Assembly: GCA_032054765.1 (NCBI GenBank)
Contig: DAMBSC010000002.1
Span: 124,001-188,000 of the forward strand
DNA length: 64,000 bases
Origin: DFXE01 sp032054765
GTDB lineage: Bacteria > Bacteroidota > Bacteroidia > Bacteroidales > Tannerellaceae
Reading direction: 5' to 3'
A program made the translations under genes and the position numbers. Under the pieces are notes generated by a model. It had not been told where the DNA came from. It searched no databases and was given only the letters and a program-made list of their open reading frames with translations. Numbering within the stretch: position 1 is the first letter of the stretch; each line of letters begins with the position of its first letter. Below, one piece after another: positions 24,160 through 33,688 of this stretch.

Positions 24160-26205
24160 ATGAAAGTATGTATTGCGGAAAAGCCCAGTGTGGCGCGTGA
24201 AATAGCAGAAGTGCTTGGTGCGACCAAAAAAATGAATGGTTATATCGAAGGCAATGGGTATCAGATTACCTGGACTTTCGGGCATCTTTGTACACTGAAA
24301 GAGCCGCACGAATACGTTGTCGAATGGAAACGCTGGAGCCTTTCGTCTCTTCCGATGATACCGCCTCGCTTCGGCATCAAACTGATCGAAAATCAAAGTT
24401 ACGAGCAACAGTTTAAGATCATCGAAGGATTGATACAGAACGCTGAGATGGTGATAAACTGTGGTGACGCCGGCCAGGAAGGTGAGTTGATCCAACGCTG
24501 GGTGATGCAAAAGGCAGGATGTAAATGTCCCGTATACCGCCTATGGATTTCCTCGCTTACCGAAGAAGCTATCCGTGAAGGATTCCAAAAGTTAAAAGAC
24601 GAGAAAGAGTTTGCCAGTCTTTACGAAGCTGGTCTTTCAAGAGCCATTGGCGACTGGTTGCTGGGAATGAATGCAACACGACTTTACACATTGCGTTATG
24701 GTCAGAACAAGCAAGTATTGTCGATCGGAAGAGTGCAGACTCCTACCCTCGCGCTTATTGTAAACCGTCAGCATGAAATAGAGAATTTTACTCCCGAACC
24801 CTTTTGGGAGTTAAAAACCATCTATCGTAATACCACATTCTCTGCCACAAAAGGGAAATTCACAAAGAAAGAAGAGGGCGAAGCTTTTCTTGAGATAGCT
24901 AAACAAGAAGATTTTACAGTAACAGATGTATCCGAAAAGAAAGGGAAGGAATATGCTCCACGCCTTTTCGACCTGACATCGCTACAAGTAGAATGTAACA
25001 AGAAATTTTCTTTCTCAGCCGATGATACACTGAAGCTGATTCAAACGTTATATGAAAAGAAAGTGACTACCTATCCGCGTGTAGACACTACATTTCTTAG
25101 TGACGATATCTATCCTAAAGTACCAAATACATTAAAGGGGTTGACTGCTTACACAGAACTAACTGCACCTTTGCTACAAGGTAAAATCCCCAAAAGTAAG
25201 CGAGTATTCGATAATTCAAAAGTGACAGACCACCATGCTATCATCCCCACCGGCGTACCTGCTAACAACCTCATGGAAAATGAACGCAAGGTATATGATC
25301 TGGTAGCAAGAAGGTTTATAGCCGCTTTCTACCCCGATTGCGATATATCTACTACTACCGTATTGGGGAAAGTAGGAAAGGTCGAATTTAAAGTTACAGG
25401 CAAACAAATACTAAAGCCCGGATGGCGGGTAGTATTCGGAACGGAGCAGAAAGATCCTGATACCGAACCTTCGGAAGAAGAAGGAGTATTACCTGAGTTT
25501 ATCAAAGGAGAGAGTGGTCCACATAAACCGACACTAGGCGAGAAATGGACACAACCTCCTAAACCATACACCGAAGCCACTTTGCTAAGAGCTATGGAAA
25601 CTGCAGGAAAATTGGTTGATAACGACGAACTAAGGGATGCGTTGAAAGAAAACGGAATAGGTCGTCCTTCAACCCGGGCAGCCATTATAGAAACGCTTTT
25701 CAAAAGGAATTATATCCGCAAGGAACGTAAGAATTTGTTTCCGACACAAACAGGAACAGAACTGATCGGCACAATTCATGAAGAACTTCTTAAAAGTGCT
25801 GAGTTGACAGGATTGTGGGAAAAGAAGCTTCGCCTGATAGAAAAAGGGACATACGAAGCCCGCACTTTTCTGGAAGAACTAAAACAAATGGTAAATCAGG
25901 TAGTTATCAATGTACTTTCTGATCAAACCAACCGAACAATTACTATCCAGGAAGCCATAAAAGAAGAGGTCAAAAAAGAAAAAAAGGAACGGAAACCCAG
26001 GAAACCAAAAGAGAAGAAAGCCTCAGTAACTCCCATGAAACCGATTTGCCCCATATGTGAAAAAGGAGACATTCTAAGAGGGAAAACCGCTTATGGTTGT
26101 TCAGAGTATAAGAATGGTTGTACTTTCCTTTTGGATTATTCAACACATGGCGAAGGATTAACCGACGAAGAATTGATTATTTTAATTATGAATCTTGGGA
26201 AATAG
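24160..26205 (+). CDS. topB: DNA topoisomerase III
   Basis: A 681-aa type IA topoisomerase that relaxes and decatenates DNA by single-strand passage. The TOPRIM domain opens the protein (CIAEKPSVAREIAEVLGA, and NCGDAGQEGELIQRW with metal-binding acids). The active-site tyrosine is Tyr305 in VTTYPRVDT. The block GIGRPSTRAAIIETLFKRNY is typical of the core. After a basic linker (KKEKKERKPRKPKEKK) there is one C-terminal zinc finger (CPIC...GC...GC). Its 3' end overlaps the convergent PrsW gene by 20 nt. Confidence 0.97.
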   Translation: MKVCIAEKPSVAREIAEVLGATKKMNGYIEGNGYQITWTFGHLCTLKEPHEYVVEWKRWSLSSLPMIPPRFGIKLIENQSYEQQFKIIEGLIQNAEMVINCGDAGQEGELIQRWVMQKAGCKCPVYRLWISSLTEEAIREGFQKLKDEKEFASLYEAGLSRAIGDWLLGMNATRLYTLRYGQNKQVLSIGRVQTPTLALIVNRQHEIENFTPEPFWELKTIYRNTTFSATKGKFTKKEEGEAFLEIAKQEDFTVTDVSEKKGKEYAPRLFDLTSLQVECNKKFSFSADDTLKLIQTLYEKKVTTYPRVDTTFLSDDIYPKVPNTLKGLTAYTELTAPLLQGKIPKSKRVFDNSKVTDHHAIIPTGVPANNLMENERKVYDLVARRFIAAFYPDCDISTTTVLGKVGKVEFKVTGKQILKPGWRVVFGTEQKDPDTEPSEEEGVLPEFIKGESGPHKPTLGEKWTQPPKPYTEATLLRAMETAGKLVDNDELRDALKENGIGRPSTRAAIIETLFKRNYIRKERKNLFPTQTGTELIGTIHEELLKSAELTGLWEKKLRLIEKGTYEARTFLEELKQMVNQVVINVLSDQTNRTITIQEAIKEEVKKEKKERKPRKPKEKKASVTPMKPICPICEKGDILRGKTAYGCSEYKNGCTFLLDYSTHGEGLTDEELIILIMNLGK

Positions 26206-26899
26206 CCTCCATACGTTTTTTATCTTTTGCGACATGTTTACGTATTTTCTTTAATCCCCGCCGCCAGAAAAAGATAATAAGTGCTGTAAATAAGATCACC
26301 ATCAACAGTATCACCTGCCAGCTTATATTCTCCGAAGAAGCATAGAAAAGATAAAAATCGAACAAACCGTGAAGCACTATCGGCGACAATATACTCAGCC
26401 ACATATAACGTCTTCTTTCCTTCTTCGGTGAGAATCTTGCCAAAGCCAGAAAGTATCCCATAAACACACCCCAGAAACCATGTCCTGGAACCGATAGCAC
26501 TGCCCTACTTAACGCAACACCTAATCCACCTTCTGCTACGTAGAGGATATTCTCAAGCGTGGCAAAGCCTAGCGAAACAAACACCGCATAAATGATACCG
26601 TCATAATGCTGATCGAACTCTTTGTGCTTCCATACGATCCAGTAAAGTATAGCAAACTTTGCCAATTCTTCGGGAATAGCCGCTTGAAAAAAAGCCATAT
26701 AAAAAGAATTCCATAAAGCCGAACCAGGTATATGAAGAGAACTAAAGACACTAGCCAAGAGTATTGCCGGAACAGCAGATAATACACCTCCGAAAAAACA
26801 TTTCATCAAAAGAGACCAGGGTTCTTTCTCAGTGTCCTTACTATATATAATGTAAAGAAAAATAACGGCTGGCGTTATAGCGGCTATAAGTAGAATCAT
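26186..26899 (-). CDS. PrsW-family intramembrane metalloprotease
   Basis: 237 aa from ATG 26899; the in-frame TTG four codons upstream is less likely. Multiple membrane helices are present. The motif AAIPEELAKFAILY holds the EExxK of the family, and HGFWGVFMGYFLAL and SPIVLHGLFDFYL supply conserved histidines. PrsW cleaves anti-sigma factors in Bacillus; the target here is unknown. It overlaps the end of topB on the other strand. Confidence 0.9.
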   Translation of the reverse strand: MILLIAAITPAVIFLYIIYSKDTEKEPWSLLMKCFFGGVLSAVPAILLASVFSSLHIPGSALWNSFYMAFFQAAIPEELAKFAILYWIVWKHKEFDQHYDGIIYAVFVSLGFATLENILYVAEGGLGVALSRAVLSVPGHGFWGVFMGYFLALARFSPKKERRRYMWLSILSPIVLHGLFDFYLFYASSENISWQVILLMVILFTALIIFFWRRGLKKIRKHVAKDKKRMEAISQDS

Positions 26900-27011
26900 G
26901 TCATTGGCCAATTAGAGTAATTGATTAGTTAGCAGATACAAATTTAAGTAAAAGTGTCATTACAAGAATTTTTTCTGCATAAAAAAGAACACCTTATCGT
27001 AATTTTTTTTA

Positions 27012-27019
27012 TATTTTTG
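27012..27019 (+). promoter_or_regulatory. -7 promoter element of the NUDIX gene
   Basis: TATTTTTG 26 nt before the ATG at 27045. Confidence 0.5.
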
Positions 27020-27044
27020 TTTCTACAGTTAAAAAAATAACTTT

Positions 27045-27563
27045 ATGTATAAAGAAGAATATTTCCCACTAGTAGACGGATCAGGCAAAGAGATTGGCAG
27101 AGCTACGCGTAAAGAGTGTCATAGTGGAACAAAGCTTCTTCATCCTGTTATACATCTGCATCTTTTTAACGATACAGGAGATATTTATCTTCAAAAACGA
27201 TCATTTACTAAAGATATCCAACCCGGTAAATGGGATACCGCTGTAGGAGGCCATATTGATCTTGGAGAATCAGTTGAAGAAGCTCTCAATAGAGAGGCAA
27301 AAGAGGAACTGTCCGTATCAGGTTTTACACCTGTATTTATCACAAAATACATCTTTGAATCAGCCATTGAAAAGGAACTTGTGTATACTTTCTGTACTCA
27401 TTATAATGGCTATATAATCCCAGATAAATCGGAACTGGATGATGGAAAGTTCTGGAGCATAGAAGATGTTAAAGCTAATCTCGGACAGGATATATTTACT
27501 CCCAATTTTGAACAAGAGTTCCGGACAGTAGTTCTACCTTACATCCAAAATCTTATTAAATGA
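27045..27563 (+). CDS. NUDIX hydrolase
   Basis: A 172-aa protein with a complete Nudix box (GGHIDLGESVEEALNREAKE EL, with the REAxEEL glutamates). It starts MYKEEYFPLVDGSGKEIGRA, the pattern of the isopentenyl-diphosphate-isomerase-like or YfcD-like NUDIX subgroup. It would cleave a nucleoside diphosphate linked to another moiety; the substrate is not clear. It overlaps the next gene by 4 nt. Confidence 0.92.
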   Translation: MYKEEYFPLVDGSGKEIGRATRKECHSGTKLLHPVIHLHLFNDTGDIYLQKRSFTKDIQPGKWDTAVGGHIDLGESVEEALNREAKEELSVSGFTPVFITKYIFESAIEKELVYTFCTHYNGYIIPDKSELDDGKFWSIEDVKANLGQDIFTPNFEQEFRTVVLPYIQNLIK

Positions 27564-28027
27564 AAGCTTTTCTATCTCTATTTATACCAATACTATTCTG
27601 TTTATTGATCGGTTTTGTAGCTGCCTATCTGGAAATTGATGCAGTTAAGAATTGGTATTACACAACACTTAATACACCCCCATTAATAAAAAACAATTTC
27701 ATATTCCCTCTCGGATGGAGCTTAATGCACATTTTGATCGGCTCTTCAATAGGATTAATAATTTATCATGGAAGTCCGAATGATCTGTATCTTATAAAAT
27801 TGTTTATTGCCATGATACTTACTAAGCTATTATGGAGTGTAACTTTCTTTTACATGCAAAATCCATTATTAGGTTTTATAAATATTCTTGTACTTTGTAT
27901 TATCGCTATTTTATATGCAATAACATGCTATTCAAGTAAAAAGCTAAGCTTTTACCTGTTTATCCCGTATATTATATGGATTTTCTTTATTACCTATATA
28001 AATGGCTATGTGTTGATTTATAATTAA
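27560..28027 (+). CDS. TspO/MBR family membrane protein
   Basis: A 155-aa protein with five membrane helices. The start KAFLSLFIPILFCLLIGFVA, then WYYTTLNTPPL..PLGWSLMHILIGSSIGL, matches TspO, which binds porphyrins and related ligands. The usual WxYxxLxxPxxxPP is slightly divergent. It is translationally coupled to the NUDIX gene (ATGA overlap) and converges on upp. Confidence 0.85.
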   Translation: MKAFLSLFIPILFCLLIGFVAAYLEIDAVKNWYYTTLNTPPLIKNNFIFPLGWSLMHILIGSSIGLIIYHGSPNDLYLIKLFIAMILTKLLWSVTFFYMQNPLLGFINILVLCIIAILYAITCYSSKKLSFYLFIPYIIWIFFITYINGYVLIYN

Positions 28028-28035
28028 AGCTAACA

Positions 28036-28689
28036 CTACTCTTTTTCTCCATAAGCAAGATCGCCTGCATCTCCTAATCCGGGAACGATATAAGAATGCT
28101 CGTCCAATTCATCGTCAACGGCAGCAATCCAGACGGTCGTCATATCATTGGGCATTTTTTCCCGTATATATTCCACTGCTTGTTTACTGGCAATAATAGT
28201 AGCAACATGTATATGTGCAGGATTTCCTTTAGTAAGAAGAGCCTTGTATGCCATTTCCATCGAACTACCCGTTGCCAGCATGGGATCAGTTATGATAAGC
28301 GTTTTCCCTGTCAGGTTCGGAGAAGCAATATATTCAATATGTATATCGAAGTTCAGGCGGTCTTTATATTTACGATATGCAGATACAAAAGCATTCTCGG
28401 CATTGTCCAGATAACTTAAAAATCCCTGATGGTAAGGTAGTCCGGCCCGAAGGATCGTACTGATAACAATCTGATCATCGGGCATATTCATAGGAGCAGT
28501 ACCCAAAGGAGATAATATATTTTTAGTTGTATAGATAAAATCTTTACTTATTTCATAAGCCATAATTTCGCCAATACGCTCTATATTTCTTCTGAAACGT
28601 AAACGATCTTTTTGTATATGGATATCTCTTAACTCCGCAACAAAACGGTTTAGGATGCTGTTGGACTCCCCCAGGTTTATAATTTTCAT
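28036..28689 (-). CDS. upp: Uracil phosphoribosyltransferase
   Basis: A 217-aa salvage enzyme making UMP from uracil and PRPP. The PRPP site is seen as LIITDPMLATGSSMEMAY. STILRAGLPYHQGFLSYLDN and the C-terminal uracil-binding IVPGLGDAGDLAYGEKE complete the family pattern. It is a single gene with its own full promoter upstream. Confidence 0.97.
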   Translation of the reverse strand: MKIINLGESNSILNRFVAELRDIHIQKDRLRFRRNIERIGEIMAYEISKDFIYTTKNILSPLGTAPMNMPDDQIVISTILRAGLPYHQGFLSYLDNAENAFVSAYRKYKDRLNFDIHIEYIASPNLTGKTLIITDPMLATGSSMEMAYKALLTKGNPAHIHVATIIASKQAVEYIREKMPNDMTTVWIAAVDDELDEHSYIVPGLGDAGDLAYGEKE

Positions 28690-28718
28690 ATATTGTTGTG
28701 AATATCTTTATTTATGTG

Positions 28719-28750
28719 CAAAACTATGAGAATATATTATTCCCACCAAA
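28719..28750 (-). promoter_or_regulatory. Bacteroidota-type promoter of upp
   Basis: On the minus strand TTTG (28750-28747), exactly 20 nt, then TAGTTTTG (28726-28719), 30 nt before the upp ATG. Confidence 0.8.
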
Positions 28751-29038
28751 TTCAAAAAACGAATTAAAAGAATATGTTTCGATTTTCATAACAGACTTTT
28801 TGCTTTTTACGAAAAAAGAAAAAAAAGATACTATATTTTTACGAAAATTAAACTTTTAATTAGTTAATATATTTTATCTTTGTCTTAATTGATTACTTGA
28901 AAGAAGGGAATGATCTAATGCGACGCTGAAATCTATTTTTAAATATATACTAAAACCAGAGAGTCGCAGTCTATTAGTTGTATGATTATAAAATCATATT
29001 ACCAGATCAGAAAGGTAAAAACTGAATTTTTAAATAGT
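28751..29038 (+). promoter_or_regulatory. Promoter and long leader of the HTH-like pair
   Basis: TATCTTTG at 28875-28882 is a -7 element. The predicted leader of about 150 nt contains a four-codon mini-ORF (ATG CGA CGC TGA, 28918-28929). Its TGCGAC pairs with GTCGCA about 40 nt later. The rest is AT-rich without genes. Confidence 0.5.
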
Positions 29039-29998
29039 ATGAATAAAAAACTCAATAGAAGACTGACAGATCTAATAACAGAATTACTGCCACCGAATAT
29101 TAATATTTCAGCCTATTTAACAGAAGCTCTTCATATTAGTAAAGAAGCGGCTTACAGAAGATTAAGAGGAGACGTACACTTTGCTTTATATGAAATTGTT
29201 GAATTAGCAACTAAACTCCACTTTTCGTTGGATCAATTATTAGAAAGTGACAAATCGGGTGGAGCCAGTATTAATCTTGACTTAATTAAAGCTCCAGATA
29301 TATTGCCAAGTTACAATGAGACGCTTTCCCGCTATCGAACAATATTCAAATTAATAAAAGATGATCCGGAAAGTACTTTATACAGTGCAACAAATATGTT
29401 GTCTTTCTACTTCTATGCACATAAAGAGAATTTAACTAAATTTCGTATATGTAGATGGCTTCACCAAACCAATAAATTAAAAAGTAATGTTTCATTAAAA
29501 GATATAGATATTCCACAAGATGTTTTTGACTTGCATGTAAAAGTGGCTAATGAACTCAATAATATCTCTAAAATTATTTTTATATGGGATGTCAATATCT
29601 TTAAGTCTATTACTTATGAAATAAAATATTTCTATGAACTTAAACTTCTAACTAAACAGGATGTGAGAAATATCAAAAAAGAATTATTGGACATACTTAA
29701 GCAAATTGAGCGTATTTTATCAGATGCTCAGTTCAATGAGAGAAATGATATTCAAATCTATTTATGTAATATATCTATGGAAACAAGCTATATTTTAATA
29801 GAATCTGCAAGATTTGAACTTTCGATGATCCGCGTATTTGCCATCAATCTAATAGAAACAAAACATCCTGATATCTGTCAGTTACAAAAAGATTGGATTT
29901 ACTCATTGAGAAGATATTCGACCTTAATTACGCAAAGTAATGAGATCGATCGAACCAGGTTCATTAACAAACAACGCAGTTACATAAACTCTTTATAA
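29039..29998 (+). CDS. HTH-like regulator paralog 1, function unknown
   Basis: 319 aa from ATG 29039; the upstream in-frame ATG at 28982 adds 19 residues that lie in the leader. The N-terminal 70 residues look like an XRE/BetR-type helix-turn-helix (AYLTEALHISKEAAYRRLRG, then FALYEIVELATKLHFSLDQL). The remaining 240 residues are alpha-helical with no family I can name, including WLHQTNKLK, FIWDVNIFKS and HPDICQLQKDWIYSLRRYST. It is followed 7 nt later by a clear paralog. Confidence 0.8.
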   Translation: MNKKLNRRLTDLITELLPPNINISAYLTEALHISKEAAYRRLRGDVHFALYEIVELATKLHFSLDQLLESDKSGGASINLDLIKAPDILPSYNETLSRYRTIFKLIKDDPESTLYSATNMLSFYFYAHKENLTKFRICRWLHQTNKLKSNVSLKDIDIPQDVFDLHVKVANELNNISKIIFIWDVNIFKSITYEIKYFYELKLLTKQDVRNIKKELLDILKQIERILSDAQFNERNDIQIYLCNISMETSYILIESARFELSMIRVFAINLIETKHPDICQLQKDWIYSLRRYSTLITQSNEIDRTRFINKQRSYINSL

Positions 29999-30005
29999 TG
30001 AAAAC

Positions 30006-30971
30006 ATGAAAAAAACGATAAACGATGCATTAATTAATGCGATATCATCAAAGATACCTTCACATACTAATCTGGCTTCATACTTGATTGATACACTTTC
30101 AATAAGTAAAGAGGCGGCTTACAGACGTTTAAGAGGAGATGTTTTTTTTACTTTCAATGAAGCAGCAACTATCGTATCAAATTTGGATATATCTTTAGAT
30201 CAGATTGTAGGTAACGACATGGATACCGGCGCCATAATAAATATTAGTATGATAAAATCGTCAAATGATATCCAGAATTACAATGAAACTCTTGAAAAAT
30301 ATATAAAAATAGGTAAAACGGCAAGTAAAGATCCATTCTCTACATTCCATGAGGCAACCAATAAATTACCTATCTATTTTTATTCAACCTACCCTTTTTT
30401 AACTAAGTTTTGGATTAGTCGATGGCTTCATCAAAGTAACAATTTGATAGGAACAGGTTCACTAGAGGATATAAAAATTCCCAAAAAGACATTAGACTTA
30501 CATAAACAATTTGCAAAACAACTCCGCTCCATACCAACCTCCATATTTATATGGGATAGAAATATATTTAAATCTCTTGTAAAAGGCATATTATATTTTG
30601 CGAATTTAAATCTTTTCTCTTCAAATGATCTCGATAATTTACGAAATGAGTTATTTGAGTTGTTGGAAGAATTAGGTTCTCTTATGATGAATGCACAATA
30701 TAAATCAGGAGGAAAAATTTATATATATTTATGTAATATTGCCATTGAAACTATTTATGGCTATATCGAATCTAAAGATATAAAAATCAGCTTACTTCGT
30801 ATTTATGCTATAAATCTTGTTGATTCTAAGCACCCCGATATATTTAAAATACAAAAAGACTGGGTACAGTCTTTACGAAGGTATTCAACATTAATTACAG
30901 ATAGTAGTGAAATGGAACGAATTAAATACCTTGATCAACAACGAGAGTATATAAACCAGTTAAAAATTTAA
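30006..30971 (+). CDS. HTH-like regulator paralog 2, function unknown
   Basis: 321 aa, aligning end to end with the gene before it: ISKEAAYRRLRGDVFFTFNE, YNETLEKY, WISRWLHQSNN, FIWDRNIFKSL, HPDIFKIQKDWVQSLRRYST. The most constant parts are the HTH-like N-terminus and the final 35 residues. The two genes are a tandem duplication in one operon. No structural gene follows in the unit (murB has its own -7 box), so targets must be elsewhere, or the pair may work as a heterodimer. Confidence 0.8.
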   Translation: MKKTINDALINAISSKIPSHTNLASYLIDTLSISKEAAYRRLRGDVFFTFNEAATIVSNLDISLDQIVGNDMDTGAIINISMIKSSNDIQNYNETLEKYIKIGKTASKDPFSTFHEATNKLPIYFYSTYPFLTKFWISRWLHQSNNLIGTGSLEDIKIPKKTLDLHKQFAKQLRSIPTSIFIWDRNIFKSLVKGILYFANLNLFSSNDLDNLRNELFELLEELGSLMMNAQYKSGGKIYIYLCNIAIETIYGYIESKDIKISLLRIYAINLVDSKHPDIFKIQKDWVQSLRRYSTLITDSSEMERIKYLDQQREYINQLKI

Positions 30972-30997
30972 AGCTATTCCAAAACAGAGAAAAATAG

Positions 30998-31005
30998 TAC
31001 CTTTG
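30998..31005 (+). promoter_or_regulatory. -7 promoter element of murB
   Basis: TACCTTTG 20 nt before the murB ATG at 31026. Confidence 0.55.
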
Positions 31006-31025
31006 TCCTTCAAGAATCAGAATAT

Positions 31026-32039
31026 ATGAAAATTGAAGAAAATTTTTCCCTGTTAAACTATAATACGTTTCAACTTCCGGTTAAAACCCGCTGGTTTATG
31101 GAATATGAAACAGAAGAAGAGTTAATACGTATCTTGCACGATGAGTACTTCCAGGAATGTGTTTCCTTGCATATCGGTGGAGGAAGCAATCTTTTATTTA
31201 TTGATGATTACAGCGGAATTATTTTGCATTCTGCAATCAAAGGAATGACAGTTGTTGAAGATACTGATGACAGCGTATTATTACGTATTGGCAGTGCCGA
31301 GATTTGGGATGATGTTGTTGCTTATACAGTCTCCAACGGCTGGGGAGGAATAGAGAATCTTTCATATATTCCGGGAGAAAGTGGCGCCGCTGCAGTTCAA
31401 AATATAGGCGCATACGGAGTAGAGATAAAAGATGTTATTGAAACCGTGGAAGCCTACAATCAGCTTAGTTTTGAAAAGAAAGTATTTACAAAAGAAGAAT
31501 GCCAGTTTGCTTACCGTTATAGCTTTTTTAAGAATGAATATAATGATCCACACATCATAACACATATAAATATCCGGTTAAGTAAAAAACATCACTTTTT
31601 CTTGGATTATGGTAATCTTAAAAATGTTTTATCAAATCAATCAGAAATATCTATAGCAACAATACGGAATGCTATCATTTCAATACGTAAGGAGAAACTA
31701 CCCGATCCGGCAGTTATAGGTAATGCGGGAAGTTTCTTTATGAACCCTATTATTTCGTTGGAAAAGTATGAGAAATTGAAAGAACAATATCCTTATATCC
31801 CTTCCTTTCCTACCAATGACGATAAAATAAAAGTTTCAGCCGGTTGGCTTATTGAACAATGTGGATTTAAAGGAAAGAGAGAAGGCGATGTTGGAGTATA
31901 CGATAAACAGGCACTTATTTTAGTGAATTATGGCAATGCCAATGGACATGAAATTGCCTTGTTTGCAGAATATATACGAACAGTTGTAGCCGAACGCTTT
32001 GGTATTGAACTGATCCCTGAAGTTAAATACGTAGGATAA
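31026..32039 (+). CDS. murB: UDP-N-acetylenolpyruvoylglucosamine reductase
   Basis: A 337-aa cytoplasmic FAD enzyme making UDP-MurNAc for peptidoglycan. FAD-binding features are NTFQLPVKTRWF, LHIGGGSNLLFIDDYSG and IPGESGAAAVQNIGAYGVEI. NAGSFFMNP carries the catalytic serine and AGWLIEQCGFKGKREGDVGV completes the type I MurB layout. Its stop overlaps the next start (TAATG). Confidence 0.97.
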   Translation: MKIEENFSLLNYNTFQLPVKTRWFMEYETEEELIRILHDEYFQECVSLHIGGGSNLLFIDDYSGIILHSAIKGMTVVEDTDDSVLLRIGSAEIWDDVVAYTVSNGWGGIENLSYIPGESGAAAVQNIGAYGVEIKDVIETVEAYNQLSFEKKVFTKEECQFAYRYSFFKNEYNDPHIITHINIRLSKKHHFFLDYGNLKNVLSNQSEISIATIRNAIISIRKEKLPDPAVIGNAGSFFMNPIISLEKYEKLKEQYPYIPSFPTNDDKIKVSAGWLIEQCGFKGKREGDVGVYDKQALILVNYGNANGHEIALFAEYIRTVVAERFGIELIPEVKYVG

Positions 32040-32794
32040 TGAAGATCACTTTTCTAGGAACTGGGACTTCTACTGGAGTTCCGGAAATTGGTTGTCAGTG
32101 CGAAGTCTGTACAAGTAAAGACAAGCGTGACTGGCGTTTGCGTACCTCTGTATTGGTAGAGACAGAAGGAAAAAGTATCCTTTTGGATTGTGGACCCGAT
32201 TTCCGTTGGCAAATGATTAAAAATAAAATATATAATCTGGATGCCGTACTGATATCCCATGAACATTACGACCATGTAGGTGGCTTGGATGATCTACGAC
32301 CGTTCTGTATAGAGAAAGGTGTTGATATATATGCGGAAGGCTACGTTGCCGATGCTATAAGAACCCGTATACCCTATGCTTTTCGTATACATAAGTATCC
32401 GGGAATACCCAACCTTGAACTTCATCCTATTGATACAAATCCTTTCGCTGCTGCCGGAATACAGATTACCCCAATTCGTGTTATGCATGGTCTTTTACCT
32501 ATATTAGGATACCGGATTGGGAATATGGCTTACCTAACAGATTTAAAAAGTATTCCAGAAGAAGAATACAATAAACTAGAACAGTTAGATGTATTAATAA
32601 TAGATGCTTTGCGTAATAAACCACACCCTTCACACGAAAGCGTTCAGGAAGCGTTGGAAAACATTAAACGTATAAATCCAAAAGATTCGTTCCTGATTCA
32701 TATGAGCCATAGAATAGGATTACATGCAGAAGTGGAAAAAGAATTACCTCCAAATATTCACTTATCTTACGATGGATTGATTATTAATTGTTAG
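32039..32794 (+). CDS. MBL-fold metallo-hydrolase (PhnP-like)
   Basis: A 251-aa protein. It starts MKITFLGTGTSTGVPEIGCQCEVC, with the cysteine pair found in PhnP-type phosphodiesterases. The metal motif is SHEHYDHVGG (HxHxDH), later histidines are MHGL and HMSHRIG. PhnP acts on cyclic phosphodiesters; with no phn genes here the substrate may be another cyclic or nucleic-acid-derived phosphodiester. It is translationally coupled to murB. Confidence 0.92.
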   Translation: MKITFLGTGTSTGVPEIGCQCEVCTSKDKRDWRLRTSVLVETEGKSILLDCGPDFRWQMIKNKIYNLDAVLISHEHYDHVGGLDDLRPFCIEKGVDIYAEGYVADAIRTRIPYAFRIHKYPGIPNLELHPIDTNPFAAAGIQITPIRVMHGLLPILGYRIGNMAYLTDLKSIPEEEYNKLEQLDVLIIDALRNKPHPSHESVQEALENIKRINPKDSFLIHMSHRIGLHAEVEKELPPNIHLSYDGLIINC

Positions 32795-32797
32795 ACA

Positions 32798-33688
32798 TCA
32801 AGGAATCGGAGTACATCCCGTATAATAAACGAAATCTTCTTCCTTATCAATTTGAAATGAAAGGGTTACCAGCGGATATAAATTGTTTATACGACGTGCT
32901 ATCGTATCACCCATGGCTTTATACATTGAAGAAGTAATATTAGATTCATATGGCAAAAAACCATAACCACACAGATCTCCTTCGCTGACAAACAGATCTG
33001 CTCCTAACCATCTATCTTCAATTCGCCAAACAATAGTGCGTTCCTGCTCTAGTTGGAGATTCATATCTTCTGTTGGAAAAATTATATTCAATGGTGCATT
33101 AATATCAAAATTTCTGACTAGTTTTCGCATTTCAGGAGGCATTAAGGTTTGCTTCTCGCTAGTCTGAATAGCTGTCTCTTCTAGTAATTTCTTACTCAAA
33201 CTACCGACCCAAATGCCATCATGTACATAATACCCGAAAAAAGCGTTACCAGAAACCGGATAATAATAATAATCAATGCCATCCTGGGTTTGTACAATCG
33301 GGGAATAATTGAATACTCTTTGTAACCCTTTTTCAATTGAGTTGATTAACTTGGAAGAAGCAGGCATATAACAAACGACACCTTGAGGATGAAAAGACAA
33401 AATCATTGATTGAAGATTCTGGTTTTCACGTATTAATAACAAAAACATCTCCGGTATTCGGGAAGCAAACAAATCAAAAAAAGATTGTTTTTCCAGCACC
33501 ATACGGCTAAAGACACCCGGACGGTTAATGACAAGCATCGCATTCACATCCGATGGTACCAGCGCATATATATTATCACGCTCACTGGCTTTCTCCGTTT
33601 TCATAGCTTTGAAAAAGGAGGCAATTGCTACTGTCATCACTAGAATAGCGATAATACTAATAACGATCTCTTTCAGATATGTTCTCAT
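32798..33688 (-). CDS. Membrane-anchored protein of unknown function
   Basis: A 296-aa protein with one N-terminal membrane anchor (IVISIIAILVMTVAIASFF) and a long periplasmic part. ALVPSDVNAMLVINRPGVF at the domain start and DGIWVGSLSKKLLEE resemble DUF3352-type periplasmic proteins, but the match is weak. It overlaps the end of nth by 4 nt, so the two are co-expressed. I cannot name a function. Confidence 0.7.
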   Translation of the reverse strand: MRTYLKEIVISIIAILVMTVAIASFFKAMKTEKASERDNIYALVPSDVNAMLVINRPGVFSRMVLEKQSFFDLFASRIPEMFLLLIRENQNLQSMILSFHPQGVVCYMPASSKLINSIEKGLQRVFNYSPIVQTQDGIDYYYYPVSGNAFFGYYVHDGIWVGSLSKKLLEETAIQTSEKQTLMPPEMRKLVRNFDINAPLNIIFPTEDMNLQLEQERTIVWRIEDRWLGADLFVSEGDLCGYGFLPYESNITSSMYKAMGDTIARRINNLYPLVTLSFQIDKEEDFVYYTGCTPIP

